From: Streptomyces sp. NBC_00461
Lineage (GTDB): Bacteria; Actinomycetota; Actinomycetes; Streptomycetales; Streptomycetaceae
NCBI RefSeq assembly: GCF_036013935.1
Contig: NZ_CP107902.1
Coordinates: forward strand, 9,643,001 to 9,707,000
DNA: 64,000 bases
Reading direction: 5' to 3'
Shown here: one piece after another, positions 34,586 to 42,592 of the stretch
Layout of the letters: each line of letters starts with the position of its first letter
Position numbering within the stretch: the stretch's first letter is position 1
The notes under the pieces: generated by a model
Databases searched by the model: none
What the model saw: the letters and a program-made list of their open reading frames with translations, nothing else
Told to the model about the DNA's origin: nothing
Program-made: the position numbers and the translations under genes

Positions 34586-34607
34586 AAAGTTAGGAAACTT
34601 TACTAAC
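34586..34607. promoter_or_regulatory. ROK-type operator in the promoter of the GH2 gene
   Basis: The sequence AAAGTT-AGGA-AACTTT (34586-34601) is a perfect palindrome, and an overlapping GTTAG...CTAAC dyad spans 34589-34607. It lies 20-41 bp upstream of the GH2 start, in an AT-rich pocket inside GC-rich DNA. Similar AAAGTT/AACTTT elements precede ROK-controlled sugar genes in Streptomyces. A second copy stands on the other side of the ROK gene. Confidence 0.75.
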
Positions 34608-34668
34608 GGCGGTCACGGTAGGGCGCCCCGTGAACGGTGTCAATCACCGCGGCTCGTGGGCGAGTTGG

Positions 34669-35853
34669 TCAGGGCGCCGCCGACCTGCGCTCGAACACGA
34701 CGTCCCGCGCGGTCCCGAGCGCCGTGGCCACCGCGCCGAGCAGCACCGCGTCCTCCCCGAGTCTGCTGGGCACGACCTTGGGCCGCAGGGGAGTGAGCGC
34801 CCGCAGGTGTTCGCGCACCGGGTGCAGCAGCAGATCCACACTGTGGCCCACGCCGCCGCCGAGGACCACGAGATCCGGGTCGAGCACGGCGGCGGCCGCC
34901 GCCACCGTGTGCGCGATGCGCTCGCCCTCCAGCCGGACCGCCTTGACCGCGGCGTCGTTTCCCTGCCGGGCCGCGTCGAACACGGCCTTCGCGGTGAGCT
35001 GCCCGCTCATGCCGAACCTGCGCGCCGCCTCGACGACGGCCACCCCCGACACCGCGTCCTCCAGCCGCTCCGGCTTCTGCTGCCCCGGCCACGGCAGGAA
35101 CCCGATCTCCCCGGCCAGCCCGTGCGCCCCCGTGAACAGCCGCCCCTCACTGACCACGCCCATCCCGAGGCCGGTGCCGATCAGGATGTACGCGAAGAGC
35201 CGGCTGCCCGTGCCGACGCCGTACGCGTACTCGCCGAGCGCCGCCAGATTGGCGTCGTTGTGGACCTCCAGGGGAACGCCCAGCTCCTCGCGCATCCGGT
35301 CGAAGAGCCCGGCGCGCCCCCAGCCCGGCAGGTGCATCGCGTAGCGCACCCGGCGCTGCTTCTCGTCGTACACGCCGGGCGTGCCCACTACCGCGTGCAC
35401 CACCTCGTCCGGGGCCACGCCCGAACCGGCGACGACCTGACGGGACGTCGCCACCACCAGCTCGGCCATCGCGGCCGAGCTGCGGGCCCGGTTGCGCACG
35501 TCGGAGCGGGCGACGACGCTGCCGTCCAGGTCGGCGACGGCCACCCGCAGCCAGCTGCGGCCTACGTCGATGCCGAGGACATGGCCGGCAGCCGGGTCCG
35601 GTGCGTACAGGACGGCGGTGCGGCCGCGCTCGGGGGCGAGGGTACCGACCTCGTGGACCAGTCCGGCCGCCTCCAGCGCGGCGAGCACGCTGGAGACCGT
35701 CGGTTTGGACAGGCCGGTCTCGCGGGCCAGTTGGGCGCGCGACGCGGCGCCGCCGGCACGCAGTCGGTCGAGCAGGAGCCGCTCGTTGGTGCTGCGCAGC
35801 CGCCGACGGTTCCAGGGCTGTTGCTGCTGGTCCATGGCATCACTGGCGGGCAT
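34669..35853 (-). CDS. ROK-family transcriptional repressor
   Basis: A 394-residue protein with an N-terminal winged HTH (S-R-A-Q-L-A-R-E-T-G-L-S-K-P-T-V-S-S-V) and a sugar-kinase-like ROK domain. The domain has G-I-D-V-G-R-S near residue 93, then H-N-D-A-N-L-A-A-L-G-E and G-T-G-L-G-M-G-V. The Zn motif normally C-x-C-G-x-x-G-C-x-E is replaced by W-P-G-Q-Q-K-P-E, so the zinc-binding cysteines are absent. It lies between a glucosaminidase and a permease, both facing away from it, with similar operators on either side. An amino sugar is the likely effector. Confidence 0.9.
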   Translation of the reverse strand: MPASDAMDQQQQPWNRRRLRSTNERLLLDRLRAGGAASRAQLARETGLSKPTVSSVLAALEAAGLVHEVGTLAPERGRTAVLYAPDPAAGHVLGIDVGRSWLRVAVADLDGSVVARSDVRNRARSSAAMAELVVATSRQVVAGSGVAPDEVVHAVVGTPGVYDEKQRRVRYAMHLPGWGRAGLFDRMREELGVPLEVHNDANLAALGEYAYGVGTGSRLFAYILIGTGLGMGVVSEGRLFTGAHGLAGEIGFLPWPGQQKPERLEDAVSGVAVVEAARRFGMSGQLTAKAVFDAARQGNDAAVKAVRLEGERIAHTVAAAAAVLDPDLVVLGGGVGHSVDLLLHPVREHLRALTPLRPKVVPSRLGEDAVLLGAVATALGTARDVVFERRSAAP

Positions 35854-35894
35854 CGCACCATTCTCACCGATCCGAGGGGACCTCTTGACGCATC

Positions 35895-35914
35895 AAGTAA
35901 GGCTCCTTAACTTT
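35895..35914. promoter_or_regulatory. second ROK-type operator, before the APC permease
   Basis: AAGTAAGG-CT-CCTTAACTTT is an imperfect dyad similar to the element before the GH2 gene (shared AAGT/ACTTT arms and CCTTAAC). It sits in the divergent space between the ROK gene start (35853) and the permease start (35984), suiting autoregulation and control of the permease. Confidence 0.65.
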
Positions 35915-35983
35915 ATCGGCCAGTCAGCCTCGCCGGGCCAGCCAGCCTTGGGCAGCCCAGCGCCCGGTGCGTCAGGAGCCCCC

Positions 35984-37447
35984 ATGTCCGGTAGTCCGTC
36001 CAGCCCGCCACCCGCCGGCGGTTTCGTCCGCCGCGTCGGCCTCTTCCCGGCCACCGCCATCAACATGAGCCAGATGTGCGGCATCGGCCCGTTCGTCACG
36101 ATCCCGCTGATGGTCGCCGCGTTCGGCGGCCCGCAGGCGGTGATCGGCTTCATCGCCGGCGCGATCCTCGCGCTCGCCGACGGACTGGTCTGGGCCGAGC
36201 TGGGTGCGGCGATGCCCGGCTCCGGCGGCAGTTACGTCTATCTGCGCCAGGCCTTCCAGTACCGCACGGGGCGGCTCATGCCGTTCCTCTTCGTCTGGAC
36301 GGCGATGCTGTTCATCCCGCTGATCATGTCGACGGGCGTGGTCGGCTTCGTCCAGTACCTCGGATACCTCGCCCCGGACCTGGGCAGGACGTCCGGCGAC
36401 CTGGTCGGCCTCGGCATGATCGCGCTGGTCGTGATCCTGCTGTGGCGGGGCATCGAGCACATCGCCCGGATCACCGCCGTGATGTGGGCGGTCATGATCA
36501 CGTCCGTCCTGCTGGTCATCCTGGCCGCGGCGACGGACTTCAGCGCACATCTCGCCTTCACCTACCCGGCGCACGCCTTCGACCTGGGCAGCAACCACTT
36601 CTGGCTGGGCTTCGCCGGCGGCCTGACCATCGGCATCTACGACTACCTCGGCTACAACACGACGGCCTACATGGGCGCCGAGATCAAGGATCCCGGGCGT
36701 ACCCTGCCCCGCTCGATCATCTTCTCCATCCTCGGCATCATGGCGATCTATCTGCTGCTGCAGATCGGCACACTCGGCGTGATCGACTGGCATCGCATGA
36801 CCGACGCCGACGACATCGCCTCCACGTCGGTCGCGTCGGCCGTGCTGGAGAAGACATGGGGCAAGGGGGCGGCCGACACGGTCACCGTGCTCATCCTGAT
36901 CACGGCCTTCGCCTCGGTCTTCACCGGACTCCTGGGCGGCTCGCGCGTCCCCTACGACGCGGCCCGCGAGCGCGTCTTCTTCCGCCCCTACGCCAAGCTG
37001 CACCCCCGGCACCGCTTCCCGATGCTGGGCCTGGCGACGATGGGCGTGATCACTGCCGTGGGTTTCCTGATCGGCCGGCACACGGACCTGGCGACGCTGA
37101 TCCAGTTGCTCACGACGGTGATGGTGATCGTGCAGGCGCTGGCCCAGATCATCGCGCTGACGGTACTGCGCAGGCGGCAGCCGACACTCCGCCGACCGTA
37201 CCGTATGTGGCTCTACCCGGTGCCGAGCGTCATCGCCTTCGCCGGCTGGTGCGTGATCTACGGCTACGCCGACAAGAACTCGCCGGGCCGCCATCCCATC
37301 GAGTGGTCGCTGGCCTGGCTGGGCCTGGGCTGTGTGGCCTTCGCGCTGTGGGCGCGCTTCGAGAAGGTGTGGCCGTTCGGACCGAAGGAGATCTCGGAGG
37401 AGTATCCGGCCCCGGCACAACCGGACGCGTCGCCGACGGGTGCGTGA
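35984..37447 (+). CDS. APC-family amino acid/amine permease
   Basis: A 487-residue membrane protein with about 12 helices. The start motif is typical of the family (M-S-Q-M-C-G-I-G-P-F-V-T-I-P, helix 1), then G-A-A-M-P-G-S-G-G-S-Y-V-Y in helix 2. The conserved G-Y-N-T-T-A-Y-M-G-A-E-I segment in helix 6 precedes K-D-P-G-R-T-L-P-R. It imports amino acids or related amines. The chosen ATG at 35984 follows CAGGAG. Its divergent pairing with a ROK repressor and a glucosaminidase hints at amino-sugar-related nitrogen uptake, which is inference. Confidence 0.88.
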   Translation: MSGSPSSPPPAGGFVRRVGLFPATAINMSQMCGIGPFVTIPLMVAAFGGPQAVIGFIAGAILALADGLVWAELGAAMPGSGGSYVYLRQAFQYRTGRLMPFLFVWTAMLFIPLIMSTGVVGFVQYLGYLAPDLGRTSGDLVGLGMIALVVILLWRGIEHIARITAVMWAVMITSVLLVILAAATDFSAHLAFTYPAHAFDLGSNHFWLGFAGGLTIGIYDYLGYNTTAYMGAEIKDPGRTLPRSIIFSILGIMAIYLLLQIGTLGVIDWHRMTDADDIASTSVASAVLEKTWGKGAADTVTVLILITAFASVFTGLLGGSRVPYDAARERVFFRPYAKLHPRHRFPMLGLATMGVITAVGFLIGRHTDLATLIQLLTTVMVIVQALAQIIALTVLRRRQPTLRRPYRMWLYPVPSVIAFAGWCVIYGYADKNSPGRHPIEWSLAWLGLGCVAFALWARFEKVWPFGPKEISEEYPAPAQPDASPTGA

Positions 37448-37580
37448 ACCGTCCGTCTGCGGCAACTGCCGTGCCCGCGTTGGAGAGCCGAGGTGGTGGC
37501 GGGAGGGTCGAGGTGATGGCGGAGGGCCGGTCCGTGCGGGGTGCGGACCGCCCTCGTGCCGTTCCTTCCCGGCTTGGCCC

Positions 37581-37760
37581 CTATGCCCTCGGAGCGCTCC
37601 GCGCCGCCGTGGCGGCGCACATCGCACCCAGGATGAGGGCGAGCGCCCCGATGATGACGTTGTTCAGGATCACACCAGCGTCCGGGGCGTCACCGACGAC
37701 CCAGGGCGCGATGATCATCCAGACGCCCACCGCGCGGAACGCCCAGCTGAGGCCGTACAT
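37581..37760 (-). CDS. small SPW-repeat-like membrane protein
   Basis: A 59-residue protein that I translated by hand (ATG at 37758-37760, TAG at 37581-37583). It has two hydrophobic helices with the pattern F-R-A-V-G-V-W-M-I-I-A-P-W-V-V-G and L-N-N-V-I-I-G-A-L-A-L-I-L-G-A, which fits the SPW-repeat family of small bacterial membrane proteins. An AT-rich promoter-like stretch (37766-37796) lies upstream. The function of the family is unknown. Confidence 0.72.
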   Translation of the reverse strand: MYGLSWAFRAVGVWMIIAPWVVGDAPDAGVILNNVIIGALALILGAMCAATAARSAPRA

Positions 37761-37834
37761 GCGCTCATTGTGCTCTTATTTATTCTTTATGTGTAGAGGT
37801 GAGAGGCGCGTCGGCCCTCCGTGGACGGCGCATG

Positions 37835-39208
37835 TCAGTCAAGGCCGCGGGCCTGTTTGAACCGAGCGAGGCCCTCGGACAGCTCGACGATCGGGTCCGG
37901 GTAGTCATCGCGTCCGGCACGGTCCCGGCCCCGCGGCTTCCACGGCTCGTGCACCGCCGGGCCGTCGATCCCGGCGAGTTCGGGGACCCAGCGGCGGACG
38001 TAGGCCCCGTCGGGGTCGTAACGCCTGGCCTGGGTCACGGGGTTGAGGACACGGTTGGGGCGGCTGTCGGTGCCGGTGCCCGCCATCCACTGCCAGTTCA
38101 TCTGGTTGTTGGCGAGGTCACCGTCGACCAGGAGGTCCAGGAAGTGGCGGGCGCCCACGCGCCAGTCGACGTACAGGGTCTTGGTGAGGAAGCTCGCGGT
38201 CAGCAGGCGGCCCCGGTTGTGCATCCAGCCCTCGTACCGCAGCTGGCGCATCGCCGCGTCGACGACGGGGTAACCGGTGCGGCCCTCCTTCCAGGCCTCG
38301 ACGTCCTCGCGAGCCTCGCGTCCGGAGCGCCAACCATCGTGTTTCGTACGGTAGTCGGAGCTGGCGACGCCAGGCCGGGCGGCCAGGACCTGACGATGGA
38401 AGTCGCGCCAGGCGATCTGCCGGACGAAGGCCTCGCCGCCCGGACCGCCTGCCCTGCGCGCCCGGTGGACCAGTTCGACGGGGGAGAGGGTGCCGAAGTG
38501 CAGGTGGGGCGAGAGGCGGGAGGTGGCGTCGCCTGCCAGGTCGTCGTGCCGGTCCTCGTACGTGCCGATCCCGCCGCGCAGCCAGGCGGTCAGGCGCTTG
38601 CGGCCCTCCGCCTCGCCACCTGTCGTCAGGCCCTCGGACAGGCCTGCCAGGCCGGAGCGGGAGGGGAGCCTCTCGGAGCCCACGGCGTCCGGGACGCGTA
38701 CGGTGCGCGGTGCGGCGAGCGGGTCGCGTTGGTGGACCTGGACCCATCGGCCGAAGTAAGGCGTGAAGACGGCGAAGTGGTCCGAGGAGGCCGGGGTGAC
38801 CTCGCCGGGGGCGACGGCCGTGGTCACCGTGTCGTGGACCTGCAGCCGCCGCCCCTGCGACTCCAGGGCGCGGCGCAGCCGTCGTTCACGCAGATGCGCG
38901 TAGGCGCTGACGTCGCCCGCCATGTGCACCTCGTCGGCGTCCGTCTCGGCGACCACCTTGCACACCTCGTCGACGACGTCGCCGGAGCGCACGATCAGCC
39001 GGCCGCCCCGCTTCCGCAGAGCGCTGTCGAGGTCGCGCAGGCTGTCGGCGAGGAACGCCAGCCGGTTGGGCGCGGCGAACCCGGCCTCCTCGACGGCCTT
39101 GTCGCGTACGAAGAGGGGGACCACCTCGTCGGCCTCGTTCGCGGCCCGCAGCGGCGGATGGTCGTACACGCGCAGGTCGGCGGTGAACAGGACGACCGAG
39201 ACGTTCAT
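37835..39208 (-). CDS. phr: deoxyribodipyrimidine photolyase (class I)
   Basis: A 457-residue CPD photolyase. The N-terminal alpha/beta antenna domain starts with V-V-L-F-T-A-D-L-R-V-Y-D-H-P-P-L. The FAD domain has R-L-S-P-H-L-H-F-G, W-R-D-F-H-R-Q, Y-P-V-V-D-A-A-M-R-Q-L, W-M-H-N-R-G-R, D-G-D-L-A-N-N-Q-M-N-W-Q-W and the final P-N-R-V-L-N-P. It repairs UV-induced cyclobutane dimers with blue light. Asn in D-L-A-N-N-Q-M-N-W rather than Asp at the flavin N5 position supports photolyase over plant-type cryptochrome. It is downstream of an SDR/DUF2867 gene with 90 nt between. Confidence 0.93.
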   Translation of the reverse strand: MNVSVVLFTADLRVYDHPPLRAANEADEVVPLFVRDKAVEEAGFAAPNRLAFLADSLRDLDSALRKRGGRLIVRSGDVVDEVCKVVAETDADEVHMAGDVSAYAHLRERRLRRALESQGRRLQVHDTVTTAVAPGEVTPASSDHFAVFTPYFGRWVQVHQRDPLAAPRTVRVPDAVGSERLPSRSGLAGLSEGLTTGGEAEGRKRLTAWLRGGIGTYEDRHDDLAGDATSRLSPHLHFGTLSPVELVHRARRAGGPGGEAFVRQIAWRDFHRQVLAARPGVASSDYRTKHDGWRSGREAREDVEAWKEGRTGYPVVDAAMRQLRYEGWMHNRGRLLTASFLTKTLYVDWRVGARHFLDLLVDGDLANNQMNWQWMAGTGTDSRPNRVLNPVTQARRYDPDGAYVRRWVPELAGIDGPAVHEPWKPRGRDRAGRDDYPDPIVELSEGLARFKQARGLD

Positions 39209-39298
39209 GGTGCTTCTCCGAGGGAGGAGGAGGGGGAGGGGGAGTGTCGGGCGGCCGGTGAGGTGCCTGCGGCCGGGTGGACGTGGCGGGCGCGGCCG

Positions 39299-40828
39299 TC
39301 AACCGCTGGACGCGGGTTCCCTTGCCGGGGCGGTCGGGGTCCGGGCCGCGGCGAGCGCGATGTTGCGGGCCATGCCGCCGAACACGACGGCGTGGAAGGG
39401 GGAGACGCTCCACCAGTAGGCATGGCCCAGCAGTCCGTGCGGGTGGAACAGGGCCCGCTGGCGGTAACGGGTGCGGCCGTCGGCCCCGGTCTCCGCGTAC
39501 ATCTCCAGCCAGGCCGGGCCCGGCAGCCGCATCTCGGCCCGCAGGCGCAGCAGACGGCCCGGCTCGATCTCCTCCACCCGCCAGAAGTCCAGTGAGTCGC
39601 CAACCCGCAGCCGTGCCGCGTCACGTCGTCCCCGGCGCAGCCCCACGCCGCCCACCAGCCGGTCCAGCCTGCCCCGCACCGCCCAGGCCAACGGGAAGGA
39701 GTACCAGCCGTTGTCCCCGCCGACCCCCTCGATCACCCGCCACAGTGCCTCACGCGAGGCGTCGACCGGCAGCTCCCGCTCGTCGGCGTACAGGCTGCCG
39801 CCCGCCCAGTCGGGGTCGGTGGGCAGCGGATCGCTGGGCGCGCCGGGCGCCGAGGCCGACGACCAGCGGGTGGTGACCTGCGCCTCGCGGATGCGCTGCA
39901 GGGCCAGACGTACCGCCTCGTCGAACCCGACCGGATGCCCGGCGGAATCGGGCACGTGGCGCGCGATGTCGTGCTCGCGGCAGACGACCTCATGGCGCAG
40001 CGACTCCGTCAACGGCCGTGCGATCGACGCGGGGACGGGGGTGACCAGCCCGACCCAGTGACTGGACAGGCCAGGGGTGAGCACGGGGACGGGGACGATG
40101 AACCGGCGGGGCAGACCGGCGACCGTCGCGTAGCGCAGCATCATGTCGCGGTAGGTGAGCACGTCCGGTCCGCCGATGTCGAAGGCACGGCTGACATCGG
40201 CCGGCATCCGGGCGCCGCCTACGAGGTAGCGCAGCACGTCCCGCACCGCCACGGGCTGGATGCGGGTGCGCACCCAGCTGGGAGTGATCATCACCGGGAG
40301 GCGTTCGGTGAGGTAGCGCAGCATCTCGAAGGACGCCGAGCCCGAGCCGATGACGATCGCCGCGCGCAGCACGGTCGTGGGCACGCCCGAGCCCAGAAGG
40401 ATGCGGCCCACCTCGGCCCGGGAGCGCAGATGCGGGGACAACTCGGCCTCCGGCACGCCCGAGGGCGTCAGGCCGCCGAGATAGACGATGCGCCTCACCC
40501 CCGCGGCGCGGGCGGACTCGCCGAAGATCCGTGCCGCCCTGCGGTCGGTCTCCTCGAAGCTGTCGCCCGTGCCCAGCGCGTGGACCAGGTAGTAGGCGAC
40601 GTCGATGCCGCGCATGGCCTCGGCCACGGAGCCGGGGTCCGTGACGTCGCCCTCGACCACCTGCACCTGTCCGGCCCACGGGTGGTCGCGCAGCTTGCCG
40701 GGAGAGCGGGCCAGGCAGCGCACACGGTGGCCCTCGTCGAGCAGCTCCGGCACCAGCCTGCCGCCGATGTACCCGGTCGCCCCGGTCACCAGGCAGTGCA
40801 GGCCCGGTCCGTGCTGGTCAGCGTTCAT
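39299..40828 (-). CDS. SDR-DUF2867 two-domain oxidoreductase-like protein
   Basis: A 509-residue protein. Residues 1-310 are an NAD(P)-binding atypical SDR (V-T-G-A-T-G-Y-I-G-G-R-L, V-E-G-D-V-T-D, Y-L-V-H-A-L-G), and residues about 340-490 are a DUF2867/SRPBCC-like domain rich in Trp and Arg. I chose the ATG at 40828 (M-N-A-D-Q) because GAAGGAG stands 9 nt upstream; the frame extends to 40978 without support. The gene commonly accompanies photolyase genes in actinobacteria, though its chemistry is unproven. Confidence 0.83.
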   Translation of the reverse strand: MNADQHGPGLHCLVTGATGYIGGRLVPELLDEGHRVRCLARSPGKLRDHPWAGQVQVVEGDVTDPGSVAEAMRGIDVAYYLVHALGTGDSFEETDRRAARIFGESARAAGVRRIVYLGGLTPSGVPEAELSPHLRSRAEVGRILLGSGVPTTVLRAAIVIGSGSASFEMLRYLTERLPVMITPSWVRTRIQPVAVRDVLRYLVGGARMPADVSRAFDIGGPDVLTYRDMMLRYATVAGLPRRFIVPVPVLTPGLSSHWVGLVTPVPASIARPLTESLRHEVVCREHDIARHVPDSAGHPVGFDEAVRLALQRIREAQVTTRWSSASAPGAPSDPLPTDPDWAGGSLYADERELPVDASREALWRVIEGVGGDNGWYSFPLAWAVRGRLDRLVGGVGLRRGRRDAARLRVGDSLDFWRVEEIEPGRLLRLRAEMRLPGPAWLEMYAETGADGRTRYRQRALFHPHGLLGHAYWWSVSPFHAVVFGGMARNIALAAARTPTAPAREPASSG

Positions 40829-41053
40829 CGGTACCGGCTCCTTCGGGTCGGTCCCCCCTTTGAGCACCTCCACGGATCCCGCCGTGGTGGAAGCGGGCGT
40901 TTCGCGCCTCGACCGTGTACCCACGCAGGGGGCCGGCCGACGCTCCCGGTCATCGTGCCGGTCGTTACGGCTCGGCACGCATGTCGACGCGCATCGCGGG
41001 CAGGCGGACGCTAAGAAGTCGTCACGCAGGTCGCTGGTGGAGGTGCTGCCGCT

Positions 41054-41218
41054 ATGGGCGCGAAGGTGTTGGAGCGGTTTCCTGCGGGAGCTCCGCGCGG
41101 ATCGTGGCCGGCGGAGGAGTACGCGGCCCGGTGCCGCGCCGAGGGCCGGCCCGCGAAAGTGATCATGGACCTCAAGTCGGACGCGTTCCTCGTGGTGATA
41201 CCGGCCGACGAGGACTGA
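41054..41218 (+). CDS. small conserved Streptomyces hypothetical protein
   Basis: A 54-residue protein read by eye: ATG at 41054 behind GGAGGTG (7-nt spacing), TGA at 41216-41218. It is charged and soluble: M-G-A-K-V-L-E-R-F-P, then S-W-P-A-E-E-Y-A-A-R-C-R-A-E-G, then K-V-I-M-D-L-x-S-D-x-F-L-V-V. I recall similar short proteins in many streptomycetes without assigned function. It converges on the LysR gene. The spacer 40829-41053 carries nothing else I recognise. Confidence 0.65.
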   Translation: MGAKVLERFPAGAPRGSWPAEEYAARCRAEGRPAKVIMDLKSDAFLVVIPADED

Positions 41219-41348
41219 CCCGCCGCCGACGACTGACCGGCCGATGACGTCTGACCGGGTGACGACTGACCGGGGCGCGACGACCGATCGGCCGCTGCGT
41301 CACCGGGCCGTCACCGGGCCGCTGCCTCACCGGGGCCGGCCCGCTGTA

Positions 41349-42260
41349 TCACGGGGACGCTCCGCCCCACTCCCGCGCCCTGCGCACGAACACCTCGTAC
41401 AGGTCCTGCGCGGCCTGTGGCACGGACTCCGCCCTGCGGCGCTGCAGCATCAGCAGTACCCGGGTGGTGTCCTCGGCGATCGGCCGGTAGGTGATCGTGC
41501 CCTGCCGCTCCAGCGGATCCCCGATGATGCTGAAATCCGGCAGAACCGTCACTCCAAGGCCCTCGGCGACCATCAGCTTGCCCATCTCGGCGCCGTCGGT
41601 GGAGTACGAGAAGGACGGGCTGCGGCCGTGCAGCAGCCGGTGGACATAGCGGTGCATGACGTAGCCGGTGCGCATCGCGATCACGGGCTGGGCGAGCAGG
41701 TCGTCCACCGTCACGCTCGTCAGCGAGGCGAGCGGGCTGTCGGGGCGCACGCACACCACCGGCCGCCCGCGCAGCAGTTCCGTGCACGCGAAGCCGGCGG
41801 GCACGTCGTCGCCGTCCAGTTGGTTGACCAGACCCAGGTCGAAACCGCCCTCCGACAGGGCCCGGTGGATCTCCGTCTGCTGCGCGGCGACCACCTCGAC
41901 CTGGGTGAGGGGATGCGCGGCCCGGAACTCCCGGACGACCGGAATGAGCAGGGGCACGGTCGCCGCGTTCACCGTGCCCACCCGCACCATGCGGCTGATG
42001 CGGTGCTGTTCGCCCGCCGCCGACCGCAGCCGGTCCACCGCGTCCAGCACGTTGACGATGTGCGGCAGCAGTTCCCGGCCCTCCGCGCTCATCGTCGCCC
42101 CTGACCGCTTGCGTTCCAGGAGGTCGACGCCCAGCTCGCGTTCGAGGTTGCGCACCGTCTCGCTCAACGCGGGCTGGGAGAGGCGCAGTTCCTCCGCCGC
42201 CCGGCGCAGCGAACCGAGCCGCGTCACGGCCGCGATGTATTCCAGTTGTTCCGTCCGCAC
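41349..42260 (-). CDS. LysR-family regulator, probable activator of the organosulfur operon
   Basis: A 303-residue LTTR. The N-terminal HTH is Q-L-E-Y-I-A-A-V-T-R-L-G-S-L-R-R-A-A-E-E-L-R-L-S-Q, with a linker helix (R-N-L-E-R-E-L-G-V-D-L) and a periplasmic-binding-type effector domain. It is divergent from the leader peptide and sfnG-ssuD operon across 138 bp, the classic LTTR arrangement. By analogy with CysB/Cbl/SfnR-type control it may respond to sulfate limitation; CysB homology itself is not obvious. Confidence 0.88.
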   Translation of the reverse strand: MRTEQLEYIAAVTRLGSLRRAAEELRLSQPALSETVRNLERELGVDLLERKRSGATMSAEGRELLPHIVNVLDAVDRLRSAAGEQHRISRMVRVGTVNAATVPLLIPVVREFRAAHPLTQVEVVAAQQTEIHRALSEGGFDLGLVNQLDGDDVPAGFACTELLRGRPVVCVRPDSPLASLTSVTVDDLLAQPVIAMRTGYVMHRYVHRLLHGRSPSFSYSTDGAEMGKLMVAEGLGVTVLPDFSIIGDPLERQGTITYRPIAEDTTRVLLMLQRRRAESVPQAAQDLYEVFVRRAREWGGASP

Positions 42261-42398
42261 GACCAGCAGAATGCAGCTGATTCGACGGGCGGTTCAAGGG
42301 TTTCCCTGTCACACGTTCGTGAAATTCAATGGTCCGGGATACGAGACCGGTCGGGTTTTCCTTGACGGTCCTCGCCGTCGGCTGCCACGATCGAGGAC

Positions 42399-42482
42399 AT
42401 GAAGATGCGACTGGACCTCACGCGGCGACGCCACGTCGACCTCGCGCGCGTCTCCAGCGCCTCCTGTTGCTCCGCGGCCTGA
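42399..42482 (+). CDS. cysteine-containing putative leader peptide
   Basis: A 27-residue peptide found by eye, ATG at 42399 (or 42405) and TGA at 42480-42482. It begins M-x-L-D-L-T-R-R-R-H-V-D-L-A-R-V and ends S-S-A-S-C-C-S-A-A. Actinobacteria place peptides of this pattern (R-x-H-V-D-L-x-R ending in Cys codons) before sulfur genes. Ribosome stalling at the tandem Cys codons (42465-42470) would report cysteine starvation. It ends 110 nt before sfnG, with a hairpin between. A TTGACG at 42362 is a candidate -35 region, leaving a short 5' leader. Confidence 0.82.
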   Translation: MKMRLDLTRRRHVDLARVSSASCCSAA

Positions 42483-42524
42483 TCGGCTCCCCGAGATCCG
42501 CCGCGCTTTTCCTTTTCTCCGCCT

Positions 42525-42556
42525 GAATTCACCGCGTCTGCGCGCGATGTGAATTC
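42525..42556 (+). promoter_or_regulatory. hairpin between leader peptide and sfnG (candidate attenuator)
   Basis: Perfect 8-bp arms GAATTCAC (42525-42532) and GTGAATTC (42549-42556) enclose a possible inner CGCG/CGCG stem. The hairpin begins 43 nt after the leader stop and ends 36 nt before the sfnG start. There is no U-run, so it may act by blocking translation or by RNA processing rather than as an intrinsic terminator. Confidence 0.6.
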
Positions 42557-42592
42557 GGCGTGCCTGGAAACATTCCGCAACAGGAGTTCCGC

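Noticed and set aside
37799..39595. 598-residue plus-strand open frame
   Set aside because: It is antisense to the photolyase and the end of the SDR gene, which both have clear family motifs.
42525..42556. the sfnG leader hairpin as a classical intrinsic terminator
   Set aside because: No U-tract follows and the stem is EcoRI-like AT/GC mixed. I list it as an attenuator candidate only.
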